From: Cellulomonas wangleii
GTDB lineage: Bacteria; Actinomycetota; Actinomycetes; Actinomycetales; Cellulomonadaceae
Reading direction: 5' to 3'
Length of the DNA: 64,000 bases
Assembly (NCBI RefSeq): GCF_018388445.1
Contig: NZ_CP074405.1
Location: 3,782,001-3,846,000 of the forward strand
Positions 8,798 through 18,369 of the stretch are shown here, piece by piece; the first letter of the stretch is position 1, and the number at the start of each line of letters is the position of its first letter. The notes below the pieces were generated by a model that did not search any database, was not told where the DNA came from, and saw nothing but the letters and a program-made list of their open reading frames with translations. The translations under genes and the position numbers were made by a program.

Positions 8798-10105
8798 ATG
8801 ACGGCCGACCCCGGTGCCCGCACCGCCCCGCCCCACCCGACGCACAACCGCGGCCCCGCCCGCGACGCCGCGCCCGTGCCGCCGCGTGCGCGCGGCCGGG
8901 CCGCGCGCACCCTCGACGCGCTCGAGCACGTGGTCGGCGGCCTGGGCACGGGGCTGCTCGCACTGATGTCGCTGCTGGCGCTCGTGCTGACCGCCCTGCT
9001 GTGCGTGGTCGGCGTGGGGTTCCTGCTCGCGCCCGGGGTGCTGCGCGCGGTCCGCGCGGTCGCGGACCGCGAGCGCACACGCCTGTCGCACACAGGCGCG
9101 CCCGTCGTCAGCCCGGGTCCGCTGCCCGACGGCCTGCGCGCGCAGCTCACGGACCCGGATGTGCACCGCGAGCTGGCGTGGACGCTGCTGCACGGGACCG
9201 TCGGCGTCCTGCTGGGCCTGGTGGCGATGACGCTGCCGTTCTCGGCCGTCCGGGACGTGACCGTGCCGCTGTGGTGGCGCGCCTTCCCCGAGCAGGTCGC
9301 GTCGACCGACCTGATGTACGTGCCGGTCACGTCGTGGCCCACCGCGTTCCTGGCCTTCCTGCTCGGTGTCGGGTGGCTCGTGCTCGCCGTCGTCGTGCTG
9401 CCGCCGCTGTCCCGGCTGCAGTCGTGGCCGGGACGTGCGCTGCTGGCGCCCCCGCCGGGCGCCGACCTGGCGCTGCGCGTCGCGCAGCTCACCGCCACCC
9501 GCGCCGGCGCGCTCGACGCCCACGTGGCCGAGCTGCGGCGCATCGAGCGGTCCCTGCACGACGGCACACAGAACCGCCTGGTCGCGGTGACCGTGCTGCT
9601 GGGGGCCGCGCGCCGGGCGGTCGCCCGGGACCCCGCCCGCGCGGAGGAGCTGCTGGAGCGCGCGCACAGCGCCGCGGAGGAGGCGCTGGCCGAGCTGCGG
9701 TCCGTCGCGCGCCACATCCTGCCGCCGGTCCTCACCGACCGGAGCCTGGCCGACGCGCTGACCGGGCTCGCGTCGTCCAGCCTCGCGCCGTGCGCGCTGC
9801 GCGTCGACCTGCCCGGGCGGTGCGCCGCGTCGGTGGAGGCCACCGCGTACTTCGTGGTCGCCGAGGCGCTGACGAACGCGGCCCGGCACGCCCGCGCGAC
9901 CGCCGTCACGGTGGACGTCGGGATGGTCGCGGGCCGGCTGCGCGTCGCCGTCACCGACGACGGCGCGGGCGGCGCGGACGAGACCGCCGGGTCCGGCCTC
10001 GCCGGGATCCGGCGCCGCGCCGAGGCGCACGACGGCACGATGCTGCTGACCAGCCCGCCCGGCGGGCCGACGACCCTGGAGGTGACCCTGCCGTGCGGAT
10101 CGTGA
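8798..10105 (+). CDS. Sensor histidine kinase (HisKA_3 type)
   Basis: A 435-residue membrane sensor kinase. Three or four membrane helices occupy residues about 45-210 (LLALMSLLALVLTALLCVVG; LLHGTVGVLLGLVAM; AFLAFLLGVGWLVLAVVVL), resembling the actinobacterial putative sensor domain. The dimerisation/phosphoacceptor part has ERSLHDGTQNRLVAVTVLLG, with His of the LHD motif as phosphoacceptor. The ATPase part shows the N box (VVAEALTNAARHARA) and G boxes (VTDDGAGGADETAGSGLAGI). The ATG has GAGGAGGT upstream. Its stop overlaps the response regulator start by 13 bp, so the pair is translationally coupled. The signal is unknown. Confidence 0.92.
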   Translation: MTADPGARTAPPHPTHNRGPARDAAPVPPRARGRAARTLDALEHVVGGLGTGLLALMSLLALVLTALLCVVGVGFLLAPGVLRAVRAVADRERTRLSHTGAPVVSPGPLPDGLRAQLTDPDVHRELAWTLLHGTVGVLLGLVAMTLPFSAVRDVTVPLWWRAFPEQVASTDLMYVPVTSWPTAFLAFLLGVGWLVLAVVVLPPLSRLQSWPGRALLAPPPGADLALRVAQLTATRAGALDAHVAELRRIERSLHDGTQNRLVAVTVLLGAARRAVARDPARAEELLERAHSAAEEALAELRSVARHILPPVLTDRSLADALTGLASSSLAPCALRVDLPGRCAASVEATAYFVVAEALTNAARHARATAVTVDVGMVAGRLRVAVTDDGAGGADETAGSGLAGIRRRAEAHDGTMLLTSPPGGPTTLEVTLPCGS

Positions 10106-10752
10106 TCGGCGAGGACGACGCCCTGCTGCGCGAGGGCCTGGCCCTGCTGCTGCGGGCCGAGGGACTGGACGTGGTGGCCACGGCCGCCGACGCCGACGAG
10201 CTGCTGGCGGCCGTCGAGCGCCACGAGCCCGACGTCGCGATCGTCGACGTGCGGATGCCCCCGACCCACACCGACGAGGGCATCCGCGCGGCCGTCGAGG
10301 CGCGCCGGCGCCACCCGGACCTGGCGGTGCTGGTGCTGTCGGCGTACGTCGAGCAGGCCTTCGCCACCGACCTGCTGGTGCAGGGCGGTGCGCGTCTGGG
10401 CTACCTGCTCAAGGAGCGGGTCGGGCGCGTCGAGGAGTTCCTGGCTGCGCTGCACCGCGTGGCCGACGGCGGCACGGCCATCGACCCCGACGTGGTCGCC
10501 CAGCTGCTCACGCGGACGCGGTCCGACCCGCGCCTGGACCGCCTGAGCCCACGGGAGCGCGAGGTGCTCGAGGTCATGGCCGAGGGCCTGGGCAACACCG
10601 CGATCGCGACCCGCCTGTTCATCACCGAGGGCGCCGTCCACAAGCACATCCGCAGCATCTTCGCGAAGCTCGACCTGCCGCCCGACGACGAGGCGGACCG
10701 CCGCGTCACCGCCGTGCTGCGGTACCTGGAGGACGCCCAGCGCCGGGGGTGA
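10093..10752 (+). CDS. NarL/LuxR-family response regulator
   Basis: A 219-residue DNA-binding response regulator. The receiver domain begins MRIVIGEDDALLREGL, with the acidic pair near residue 8, the phosphorylated Asp at 52 (AIVDVRMPP) and the conserved Lys in YLLKERV. The LuxR-type helix-turn-helix covers about residues 150-205: LSPREREVLEVMAEGLGN, then EGAVHKHIRSIFAKL. The GTG at 10093 is chosen because the receiver fold starts there and it lies inside the kinase gene's end. It converges on uspA; the facing tctCBA-uspA operon is a possible but unproven target. Confidence 0.92.
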   Translation: MRIVIGEDDALLREGLALLLRAEGLDVVATAADADELLAAVERHEPDVAIVDVRMPPTHTDEGIRAAVEARRRHPDLAVLVLSAYVEQAFATDLLVQGGARLGYLLKERVGRVEEFLAALHRVADGGTAIDPDVVAQLLTRTRSDPRLDRLSPREREVLEVMAEGLGNTAIATRLFITEGAVHKHIRSIFAKLDLPPDDEADRRVTAVLRYLEDAQRRG

Positions 10753-10783
10753 ACGGCGCCGGCGCCGGCGGCGACGCCCCGCC

Positions 10784-11182
10784 TCAGCGCTCCTCCGCCG
10801 CCTTCACCGCCAGCACCGGGCACCGCGCGTCCAGCAGGATCCGCTGCGCGGTGGACCCGAGCAGGAACTTGCCGACGGGTGACCGGTGCCGGATGCCGAT
10901 GACGAGCATCGTCGCGCCGACCTCGTCGGCGATGCCGAGCAGCGCGTCGGGGACGTCGCGCACGACCGGTTGGCGGACCTCGGCCTCGACGTCCAGCAGG
11001 GCGAGCAGCGTGCGGACGTCGGCGACGTCGTCGGCGCCGGCGTACCGGTCGTCGACGGCAGCGGTGCCGGTCGTCGCGTTCACCACCAGCAGCTCCTCGC
11101 CGTGCACTCGCGCCTCGCGCGCCCCACGGACGAGGGCCGCGTGGCCCCGGGCGTCGGGCGTCCAGCCCACGACGACGGTCAT
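10784..11182 (-). CDS. UspA-type universal stress protein
   Basis: A 132-residue single-domain universal stress protein. It begins [18 protein letters not shown]. The C-terminal nucleotide-binding stretch [16 protein letters not shown] corresponds to the G-2x-G-9x-G-S/T motif, but the second Gly is replaced by His, so ATP binding may be altered. Its start overlaps the tctA stop by 4 bp (ATGA), making it the last gene of the tctCBA operon. UspA proteins are often attached to transport operons, but the role here is inference. Confidence 0.85.
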   Translation of the reverse strand: MTVVVGWTPDARGHAALVRGAREARVHGEELLVVNATTGTAAVDDRYAGADDVADVRTLLALLDVEAEVRQPVVRDVPDALLGIADEVGATMLVIGIRHRSPVGKFLLGSTAQRILLDARCPVLAVKAAEER

Positions 11183-12705
11183 CGCCTCACCTCTTCCTCG
11201 AGCTCGTCGACCTCGTCCGCCAGCCGCTCCGGCCCCTGCCGCCCGGGGACCAGCCGCAGCACGAGCGGCCCCAGCAGCAGCGCCGCGATCACCACGTACA
11301 CCACCACCGCGACGGGCTCGCTCCACAGCGCCGCGACGTCCCCGCGGGACAGCTGGAGCGCCTGGCCCAACTGCTCCTCGAGCCGCGGCCCGAGGATGAC
11401 GCCCACGATGAGCGGCAGGACCGGCAGCCCGAAGCGGCGCATCGCGAACCCCAGGGCACCGAACAGGCAGAGCAGCGCGACGTCGAACCACTGGAAGTTC
11501 ACGCTGTACGCGCCGAGCACCGCGAAGAACAGGATGCCCGCGTACAGGTACGGCCGCGGGATGCGCAGCAGCCGCGCCCAGACCGGGGCGAGGGGCAGGT
11601 TGATGACCAGCAGCAGGGTGTTGGCGACGAACAGGCTGGCCAGCAGCGTCCACACCAGCTCCGGCTCGGCCTCGAACAGCTGCGGTCCGGGCTGCAGGCC
11701 GTAGCCCTGCATCGCGGCGAGGATGACGGCGGCCGTCGCGGTCGTCGGCAGGCCGATGGCCAGCAGCGGGACGAGCGTGCCGGCGGCGGACGCGTTGTTG
11801 GCGGCCTCGGGCCCGGCGACGCCCTCGATGGCGCCCTTGCCGAACTCGTCGCGGTGCTTGCCCGCGAGCCTGCGCTCGGTGACGTACGACAGGAACGTCG
11901 GCATCTCGGCACCGCCGGCGGGCAGCGCGCCGAACGGGAAGCCGAACGCGGTGCCCCGCAGCCACGGCTTCCACGACCGCCCCCAGTCGGCGCGGTCCAT
12001 CCACGGCCGCCCCACGGGGATGATCTCCAGCGGCCGACGGCGCAGGTGCGCGGCGACCCACAGCGCCTCCCCGACGGCGAAGATCGCGACGGCGACGACG
12101 ACGATGTCGATGCCGTCGGCGAGCAGGGGGTTGCCGAACGTCAGGCGCGCCTGCCCGGTCGCGGTGCCGACGAGCCCGATCGTCAGCCCCAGCGCCAGCG
12201 CGATGAAGCCACGCAGCCGCGAGGACCCGAGCACCGTGGTCACGGCGATCAGCGCGAGCACCATGAGCGCGAAGTACGACGGCGCGCCCAGGACGACGAC
12301 CCACTCGGCGACCGTCGGTGCGAGCGCGACCAGCAGGATCGTGCCGATGGTCCCGGCGACGAAGGACCCGATCGCGGCGGTCGCCAGGGCCTGCGCCGCG
12401 CGCCCGCCCTTGGCCATCTTGTTGCCCTCGAGCGCGGTGATGACCGACGACGACTCCCCGGGCGTGTTCAGCAGGATCGACGTCGTCGACCCGCCGTACA
12501 TGCCGCCGTAGTAGATGCCGGCGAACAGGATGAGCGCCGCACTGGGCTCGACGTTGTAGGTCACCGGCAGCAGCAGCGCGACCGTCATGGCCGGGCCGAT
12601 GCCGGGCAGCACGCCGACGGCGGTGCCGAGCAGCACGCCGACCACCGCGTACAGCAGGTTCTCCGGCGTGACGGCCAGGCTCAGGCCCGTGAGCAGCGCG
12701 TCCAT
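11179..12705 (-). CDS. tctA: TctA: large permease of tripartite tricarboxylate transporter
   Basis: A 508-residue inner-membrane protein with about 10-12 helices, the large permease of a TTT (tripartite tricarboxylate) secondary importer. Family landmarks: [20 protein letters not shown] near residue 20, the glycine-rich [18 protein letters not shown] near 63, [17 protein letters not shown] near 260 and [19 protein letters not shown] near 290. Partner genes tctB and tctC are immediately upstream with 1 and 4 bp overlaps. The system uses an ion gradient rather than ATP and brings in a di- or tricarboxylate; the exact substrate cannot be told. Confidence 0.95.
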   Translation of the reverse strand: MDALLTGLSLAVTPENLLYAVVGVLLGTAVGVLPGIGPAMTVALLLPVTYNVEPSAALILFAGIYYGGMYGGSTTSILLNTPGESSSVITALEGNKMAKGGRAAQALATAAIGSFVAGTIGTILLVALAPTVAEWVVVLGAPSYFALMVLALIAVTTVLGSSRLRGFIALALGLTIGLVGTATGQARLTFGNPLLADGIDIVVVAVAIFAVGEALWVAAHLRRRPLEIIPVGRPWMDRADWGRSWKPWLRGTAFGFPFGALPAGGAEMPTFLSYVTERRLAGKHRDEFGKGAIEGVAGPEAANNASAAGTLVPLLAIGLPTTATAAVILAAMQGYGLQPGPQLFEAEPELVWTLLASLFVANTLLLVINLPLAPVWARLLRIPRPYLYAGILFFAVLGAYSVNFQWFDVALLCLFGALGFAMRRFGLPVLPLIVGVILGPRLEEQLGQALQLSRGDVAALWSEPVAVVVYVVIAALLLGPLVLRLVPGRQGPERLADEVDELEEEVRR

Positions 12706-13271
12706 CACAGGACCCCGTCCAGGACGCCCGCGGGGATGGGGATGCCCAGCCCGACGTAGAACCCGTACCAGGACCCCACCGACATGACCGCCCCGATCAG
12801 CAGGTTGCGCACCCAGTGCCGGTTGCCGAGCACGGTCGCGGCACCCGCGAACAGCAGCGCGCCGACGATCGCCCACCCCAGGAGTTCCAGCAGCGCGACG
12901 GTGGCGACGAGGACGCCGGCGAGCCCGGCGAGCGTGCGCCAGTCGGTGCCCTGGTCGAGGTCGACGTCCTCACCGGCCTCGCCCTCGGCACGGTCGCCGC
13001 GGGCCGTCGCGACCGCGAAAAGGACCGCGAGCACGACGAGCGCCGAGCCGATGACGTACCCGAAGGCCGCCGGCCGCACGACCTGGTCGGCGAAGCCCGG
13101 TCCGAGTCCCGCGGAGTCGACGACCGTCCCGACGCCGACGACCGCGAGCACCGCGGCGAGCCCGTACTGCGCGCGGTCGACGGTCGGCGCCGGGGCACCG
13201 ACCCCGTCGTCACCGGGCCCGGCGGCCGGGGTGCGGCCCGCCGCGCCCGCAACGCCGCCCGCCGCGCTCAC
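12705..13271 (-). CDS. tctB: TctB: small permease of tripartite tricarboxylate transporter
   Basis: A 188-residue membrane protein with four predicted helices ([76 protein letters not shown]), the usual layout of TctB, with an acidic loop in the middle and an Ala/Gly/Pro-rich N-terminal extension. The GTG start overlaps the tctC stop by 4 bp and its TGA overlaps the tctA ATG by 1 bp, so the three components are translated in a coupled series. Confidence 0.88.
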   Translation of the reverse strand: MSAAGGVAGAAGRTPAAGPGDDGVGAPAPTVDRAQYGLAAVLAVVGVGTVVDSAGLGPGFADQVVRPAAFGYVIGSALVVLAVLFAVATARGDRAEGEAGEDVDLDQGTDWRTLAGLAGVLVATVALLELLGWAIVGALLFAGAATVLGNRHWVRNLLIGAVMSVGSWYGFYVGLGIPIPAGVLDGVL

Positions 13272-14272
13272 AGCAGGCCCAGCTCGTCGAGGGTGCCGGA
13301 CACCCGCTCGTCCTGCTCCACGAGGAACTCCTCGAACTCGTCGCCCGTCACGAACGCGTCGACCCAGCCGTTGGTCTCCAGCGCCTCTTGCCACGCCTCG
13401 GTCCCGTGCATCTCCTCGAGCAGCGCGATGTGCGCGTCGCGGACCTCGTCGGGGATGCCCGGCGGCGCGAGCACGCCGCGCCAGTTGGTGAACACCAGGT
13501 CGATGCCCGACTCGACGAGCGTGGGCGCGTCGACACCCGCGAGCCGCTCCTCGCCGGAGACGGCGAGCACCCGCAGCGACCCGTCGGCGATCTGCCCCTC
13601 GAACTCCGCGAGCCCGGACGTGCCGACGTCGATCTTGCTGCCGAGCAGCGCGGTGGTCAGCGGGCCGCCGCCGTCGTAGGAGATGTAGTTGACGGCCGTC
13701 GGGTCGACGCCGACCGCGTCCGCGAGCTGCATGGGGAACAGGTGGTCCGGCCCGCCGGGGCTGGACCCGCCGCCGACGCGCACACTGCCCGGGTCGGCCA
13801 ACCACGCCGTGACCAGGTCGTCCACCGTCTCGAACGGCGAGTCGGCCGGGACCAACAGGCCCTCCTGCTCCTCGACGAGCTGAGCGATGGGCGTCGCCCC
13901 GCTGACCCGCGCGTCCGAGCCGTTGGTGTACGTCGCGCCGACGACGCCCAGGCCCATCGTCATGAGCAGGTCCTCCGCGCCGCGCTCGTTGACGAGCCGC
14001 TGCATGGCAACGGTCCCGCTCGCGCCCGTCACGTTGCTGACCTCGAACCGACCGGTCAGGCCCGCGGACTCCATGACGCGCGTGGCCGCGCGACCCGTCT
14101 GGTCGTAGCCGCCGCCGGGCGCGTTGGGGATCATCATGCGCAGCCGCTGGTTCTCGGCGCCGTCGTCACCGCGCGTGACGCCGCACCCCCCGAGCGCGAG
14201 CACCGCGACCAGCGCTGCGGCGACGACCGCCCTCCGCCCCGGCCCGGACCGACCCGCAGCGACGCCCCCCAT
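13268..14272 (-). CDS. tctC: TctC: tricarboxylate-binding lipoprotein
   Basis: A 334-residue solute receptor of the Bug/TctC family, exported and lipid-anchored (signal ending VLALGGCGV). The mature part has the family strand RLRMMIPNAPGGGYDQTGR, then GRFEVSNVTGASGTVAMQRL, the YISYDGGGPLTTALLG ligand-side loop and NWRGVLAPPGIPDE. The ATG at 14272 is preceded by GAGGAGGT with 6 nt spacing, which rules out the longer upstream frame. It is the first gene of the tctCBA-uspA operon. The ligand is probably an organic acid. Confidence 0.93.
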   Translation of the reverse strand: MGGVAAGRSGPGRRAVVAAALVAVLALGGCGVTRGDDGAENQRLRMMIPNAPGGGYDQTGRAATRVMESAGLTGRFEVSNVTGASGTVAMQRLVNERGAEDLLMTMGLGVVGATYTNGSDARVSGATPIAQLVEEQEGLLVPADSPFETVDDLVTAWLADPGSVRVGGGSSPGGPDHLFPMQLADAVGVDPTAVNYISYDGGGPLTTALLGSKIDVGTSGLAEFEGQIADGSLRVLAVSGEERLAGVDAPTLVESGIDLVFTNWRGVLAPPGIPDEVRDAHIALLEEMHGTEAWQEALETNGWVDAFVTGDEFEEFLVEQDERVSGTLDELGLL

Positions 14273-14437
14273 GCAGAACACCTCCTCGTGCCTGCGTCGA
14301 TCCTGCTGCCTGGGGGGCGGACCGGCACGTCGAGGGGGCGGAGGTGCAGGTGTCGCGCACAGCGCGGCGGTGGTGGTGGGAGCGAGTGAGGCGTCACCCC
14401 GCTCGGCTGCTGCGACCGAGGGCGTCTCAGCACAGCA

Positions 14438-14470
14438 CGACCCCGGGGAGAGCGCGTCTCCCCGGGGTCG
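14438..14470 (-). terminator. Intrinsic terminator after the GH30 gene
   Basis: A perfect 14 bp inverted repeat (14438-14451 and 14457-14470, loop GCGCG) lies 33 bp beyond the stop of the minus-strand GH30 gene and upstream of tctC. It should isolate the tct operon from read-through of the sugar locus. Confidence 0.78.
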
Positions 14471-14502
14471 CACCGGTGGTGGGTCAGGTCAGACGGTGGC
14501 GG

Positions 14503-17500
14503 TCACCGTCCGGCGTGCCCGATCGGCCCTCCGTGCTTTCCCGGCTTCCCCGGCTTCCCCGGCTTGCCGGGCTTGCCGGGGTCTCCCGGCTTCCCCGGCT
14601 TCCCCGGCTTGCCGGGCTTCCCGGGGTCTCCCGGCTTGCCCGGGTCGACGTCCGCGACGACCGTCGCCGGCGCCGACGTGACCTCCGTCGACGTCGCGAA
14701 GCCACGCGCCGTGGCGGTCACCGTCACGGTCACCGCCCCGCCGACGTGCTTGCGGGTCGGCGTGAACGTCGCCCGGTGCGCGCCGGGGACGGGCCTGCCG
14801 TCGACCGCCCACCGGTAGGTGAGCCGCGCGTCGGCGGGGTCGGCGTCGACGACGGCGGTGAGCCGTCCCCGGACGGCGGCTGCCCCGTCGGCGTCCAGCC
14901 CGCCGATCGTCACGCCCCGGACGACCGCCTGGCGCACCACGCGCACGGTCGTCTCGGTGGTCACCGTGCCGTCGGGCGACGTGACCCGGACGGTGGCGAC
15001 GCCGCCGTTCTCGTCCGACGGCTGCGTCACCTCCACCCGCGCGGCCGCGTCGACGGGCACCGCGACGACCGTCGGCCAGGCCGACCCGTCGACCGTGACG
15101 TCGAACGACGTCGTCCCGGGTGCCAGGCCCGGCACGTCGACCCCGTTCGTGCGCAGCGCCGCCAGGTCGGCCACGGACGACGCCGCGGGGGCGACGGCAC
15201 CGATCTCGACCTCGGAGACGATCATGTGGACGCCCGGGTTCGGCGTCAGCGCGAACCGCAGGCCCGTCGCGGTCACGCCGTCGAGGTCGAGCGTGACGAC
15301 CGGGGCCGTCCCGTCACCCGGCTCGACGACCGCGATCGGCGACCCGTCGACCGGCACCCACGCGCCGTCCTCGCCTCTCCGCTCGACCGCCACCTCGCTC
15401 GCCCAGCTGCGGTGGCTGCCGTCCGCGTAGAAGTGCACGGCCGCGTCGGCCACCTCGGTCACCGGGAACGTGTACGTCAGGGTGTCGCCCGCGCGTGCGG
15501 TGCTCACCCAGTTCGACCACGCCTTGTCGGTGCGGTCACCGTTGCGGGTGTTCTCGATCGAGTACCCCGGCTCGGTGAACGTCGCCTCGGCCGTCGTCGT
15601 GGGCAGCGGCACGATGTTCGCCGACGACCGCGCCGTGACGACCACGTGCAGCGTCGCCGCGACGGGCTCGGCACCGGCCTCGTTCGACTGGGCCGCACCG
15701 GTCACGCGCACGACGCCCTGCGCCGCGAACGACTCGTCGGTGACGCCCGACCAGTCCCACGTGACGGGCGTGTCGAACGTCGCGGTCGACGCCCCGATGC
15801 GCGCGGGCACGACCGCGGGCGCGGCGGCCTGCACCTGCGCGAGCGTCGCCCCCTCGTAGGTGGTGACGGACACCGGGTCGGTGACCGTGAACCCGCCGAC
15901 GTCGACCGTGCCGGTGACCTGCAGGGTCGTGCCGTACACGTCGGTCGCGGTGCCGGTGACCGGCACCTGCCCGGCCTGCTCCCACGTGCCGGCCGGCACG
16001 TCGTCCCACACCACCGCGGCGGCGGGGCCCGTGCCCCAGCGGTACGTCGGCACCACCGTGGCGGGCAGCACCGGCGCGACGCCGACCGTGGTGCTCACGG
16101 CGACCGGCGGGACGCCGGTGGCCTCGACGTCGCGCGGGTACCAGCGCTGGTTGGCGCCACCGTTGGAGCCGTACACCCCGACGCCCGCGCCCTCGGTGGT
16201 GGACTGCCCACCGACCTCGAGCGCCTGGCCGACCCCCTCGTTGACCAGCGCGTACGTGAGCGTGTCGGTCGAGGACAGGATCCAGCGGGTCTGCGGGTCC
16301 TGCGCCGCGTCGGCCACGGGCACCGACCGCAGGTCGGTCCCGGCGGGAGTCGCCCCCAGGACGCGCCCGTCGGCCGCCTCCAGCACCACGCGCCGGGTGC
16401 CGTCGAGGCGTCCCGGTGCCACGGCGCGCGCGGTCCACAGCTGCGGGCCCACCGCCTGCGCGGTGTCGCCCGGGGTGGTGATGGTCGTCGCGGTGGCCGC
16501 GTCGGCCGCCGTCAGCGCCTTGCCGCTCTGCACGCCCACCAGCTGGTAGGTGCGCCCGTCGGCGAGTGCCGCGGCGTCGTCCGCCACGCCGCTGACGCCC
16601 GCGAGGTCCACGGACGTCACGGACCGGGCCGGGAGCGTGAGCGTGACCGTCCGGGCCGCGGCGTCGACCGCCACGGCCTCGCCCGGCGCCAGCGCGTTCG
16701 CGCCCGGCTGGTCGGCCGGCGACTCGGTGGTCACGTACGGCGTCGCGGTCGCCCCCGGGGCGATCGTGCCGAAGTGGCGCAGGTCGACCGTGAGGGTCAC
16801 CGGCTCGGACGTCGCGTTGGTGTGCACCAGCGTCGTCGACGTGCCGTCGGCCTTGAGCGCGGCCGTCGTGGTCGTCGAGTCGGTGCCGATGACGCGGTCC
16901 CCGGGCCGGATGAAGTGCGTGAAGTTGCGTGTGGTGTCGTACTTGGTGCTCGTCTCCACGTGGCACGGCTCGACGCCCGTCCAGTCGCCGTCGGCGTCGT
17001 CGACGCGCCGCTCGGACGCGAACACGCGGTCCTCACCGGAGCCGTACCAGCGGCAGTCGAGGTCGATGAAGACCCCGCCCCAGTTGGAGTTCTCGCCCTG
17101 CGGCTCCATGTTGTAGAGGTCCTCGACCGGCTGCCAGAACACCCACGCGTCCGACTCGAGCTCGCGCAGGTCGTCGTGGATGCGCCCGGCCAGGCCCAGG
17201 CCGTTGACGATGCTCGCCGGGTTCCACCCCGACACCCAGCTGCCCTCGACCTCGCTCATCCACAGCGGCTTGTCCGCGACCTTGGCCAGGTCGCGGACCG
17301 TGACGCGCCCGCCGGTGCCGTACGTGTGCACGTTGAGCTGGTCGACGTTGGCGCGGGTCTGCGCGTCGTACGCCTCCCAGTTGCGCACGAACGTGCCGGG
17401 GTTGGTCTCGTCCATCGCGGACACCACGGCATCGGTCGTGGAGCCCGGGGCGCGCAGCCGCTCGGCCAGCGCGTCGATGAGGTCGGCCTGCCGCTGCGGG

Positions 17501-18294
17501 CCGACGTGCATGCCCTCCTGCCGGCCGCCCACCGGGACGCCGTCCTCCAGGGTGGTGCGCCAGTAGTTCGTGTTGGGCTCGTTGAGCGGGTCGACGGTCG
17601 CGACGTCGATGCCGTGCGCGTCCTCCAGCGCCTCGCTGACGCGCACCAGGTACGCGGCGAAGTCGTCGACGGAGTCGGGCCGCAGCTGCTCGGTGGTCGG
17701 GTCGAACCCGCCGGACACGTACCCGTTCTCCGTCATGAACCACGGCGCGGAGTTGGCGAACGTCTCCCAGTGGGTGATCTGCTCGTCGTCCGCGAGCTGC
17801 TGCACCCACCACCGCTGCCCGGCGTCCGCGTCCAGGTCGTAGAACCGGTCGTCGGCCGGGTCGAACGCCTCGCGGACCGCCTCGGCGTTCGCGTGCGTCG
17901 TCGGGGCGCCGTACAGGTCGCCGGTGGGGTCGGCACGCCACCACCCCGGGACGGCGCCGCCGGCCCGCAGGTAGTCCTCGACGTCGGACGCGTGGCCGCC
18001 GCCGATGTTGTACCGCGCGATGTTGAGGTCCAGCCCGTCGGCCGTGAACAGCTTGTCGTACAGGTCCTGGCGGACGTCCGCCGGGTAGCCGCCGGTCGCG
18101 TTGGCGAACCAGACGAGGGAGGTCCCCCAGCCCTGGAACGTCTCCCCCGCGTACCAGGGGTTGGGGGTGACGGTCACCGCGGTGCCCGTCGGGGCGGCGG
18201 TGGCCGGTGCGGTCACGGCCGGGGCTGCGATGAGCCCGGCCGTCAGCGCGAGCACGGCGGCTCCCGCTGTCGAGCGACGTGACGTCGTCGTCAT
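14503..18294 (-). CDS. Secreted GH30 glycosidase (endo-beta-1,6-galactanase type) with collagen-like tail
   Basis: A 1263-residue exported enzyme. Residues 1-34 are a signal peptide. The GH30 (beta/alpha)8 plus beta domain covers about 40-500: [37 protein letters not shown] with Glu239 as likely acid/base, and [11 protein letters not shown] with Glu348 (or 350) as likely nucleophile. This pattern fits the beta-1,6-galactanase group; beta-glucosylceramidase or xylanase groups are less likely. Beyond it lie a ricin-like lectin stretch (about 575-730), Ig-like bacterial repeats, a discoidin/CBM-like domain ([17 protein letters not shown]), a cadherin-like strand region and an invasin/Ig-type repeat. 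The last 47 residues are 13 Gly-X-Y triplets (mostly GKP) plus GHAGR. There is no sortase motif. It is the last gene of the sugar operon. Confidence 0.85.
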   Translation of the reverse strand: MTTTSRRSTAGAAVLALTAGLIAAPAVTAPATAAPTGTAVTVTPNPWYAGETFQGWGTSLVWFANATGGYPADVRQDLYDKLFTADGLDLNIARYNIGGGHASDVEDYLRAGGAVPGWWRADPTGDLYGAPTTHANAEAVREAFDPADDRFYDLDADAGQRWWVQQLADDEQITHWETFANSAPWFMTENGYVSGGFDPTTEQLRPDSVDDFAAYLVRVSEALEDAHGIDVATVDPLNEPNTNYWRTTLEDGVPVGGRQEGMHVGPQRQADLIDALAERLRAPGSTTDAVVSAMDETNPGTFVRNWEAYDAQTRANVDQLNVHTYGTGGRVTVRDLAKVADKPLWMSEVEGSWVSGWNPASIVNGLGLAGRIHDDLRELESDAWVFWQPVEDLYNMEPQGENSNWGGVFIDLDCRWYGSGEDRVFASERRVDDADGDWTGVEPCHVETSTKYDTTRNFTHFIRPGDRVIGTDSTTTTAALKADGTSTTLVHTNATSEPVTLTVDLRHFGTIAPGATATPYVTTESPADQPGANALAPGEAVAVDAAARTVTLTLPARSVTSVDLAGVSGVADDAAALADGRTYQLVGVQSGKALTAADAATATTITTPGDTAQAVGPQLWTARAVAPGRLDGTRRVVLEAADGRVLGATPAGTDLRSVPVADAAQDPQTRWILSSTDTLTYALVNEGVGQALEVGGQSTTEGAGVGVYGSNGGANQRWYPRDVEATGVPPVAVSTTVGVAPVLPATVVPTYRWGTGPAAAVVWDDVPAGTWEQAGQVPVTGTATDVYGTTLQVTGTVDVGGFTVTDPVSVTTYEGATLAQVQAAAPAVVPARIGASTATFDTPVTWDWSGVTDESFAAQGVVRVTGAAQSNEAGAEPVAATLHVVVTARSSANIVPLPTTTAEATFTEPGYSIENTRNGDRTDKAWSNWVSTARAGDTLTYTFPVTEVADAAVHFYADGSHRSWASEVAVERRGEDGAWVPVDGSPIAVVEPGDGTAPVVTLDLDGVTATGLRFALTPNPGVHMIVSEVEIGAVAPAASSVADLAALRTNGVDVPGLAPGTTSFDVTVDGSAWPTVVAVPVDAAARVEVTQPSDENGGVATVRVTSPDGTVTTETTVRVVRQAVVRGVTIGGLDADGAAAVRGRLTAVVDADPADARLTYRWAVDGRPVPGAHRATFTPTRKHVGGAVTVTVTATARGFATSTEVTSAPATVVADVDPGKPGDPGKPGKPGKPGKPGDPGKPGKPGKPGKPGKHGGPIGHAGR
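14525..14645 (-). repeat. Collagen-like Gly-Lys-Pro coding repeat
   Basis: The 3' end of the GH30 gene consists of 9 bp units (Gly-Lys-Pro or Gly-Asp-Pro codons) in near-identical array. DNA of this kind expands and contracts by slippage. The long imperfect CCGGCTTCC/CCGGCTTGC alternation is visible directly. Confidence 0.85.
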
Positions 18295-18344
18295 CTGTCC
18301 TCTTTCCGAGGTCGCTGCGAACGGTGGGTGGTGCGGTGGTGCGA

Positions 18345-18366
18345 CCGGCCGGGCACACCCGGCCGG
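18345..18366 (-). terminator. Hairpin between GH35 and GH30 genes
   Basis: A perfect 9 bp stem (18345-18353 with 18358-18366) and CACA loop follow the GH35 stop at 18370 by 3 bp. It may be a partial terminator or an mRNA stabilising hairpin that sets the ratio of GH35 to the downstream GH30 enzyme. Confidence 0.55.
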
Positions 18367-18369
18367 GGG

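Noticed and set aside
10754..10767. GC palindrome between the response regulator and uspA
   Set aside because: A 14 bp CGGCGCCGGCGCCG palindrome with no loop room; it may help termination but similar runs occur by chance at this GC content.
14344..18282. Plus-strand frame of 1312 codons opposite the GH30 gene
   Set aside because: Its composition (mostly R, G, D, V, H) and lack of motifs show it is antisense shadow; the minus frame has signal peptide and GH30 motifs.
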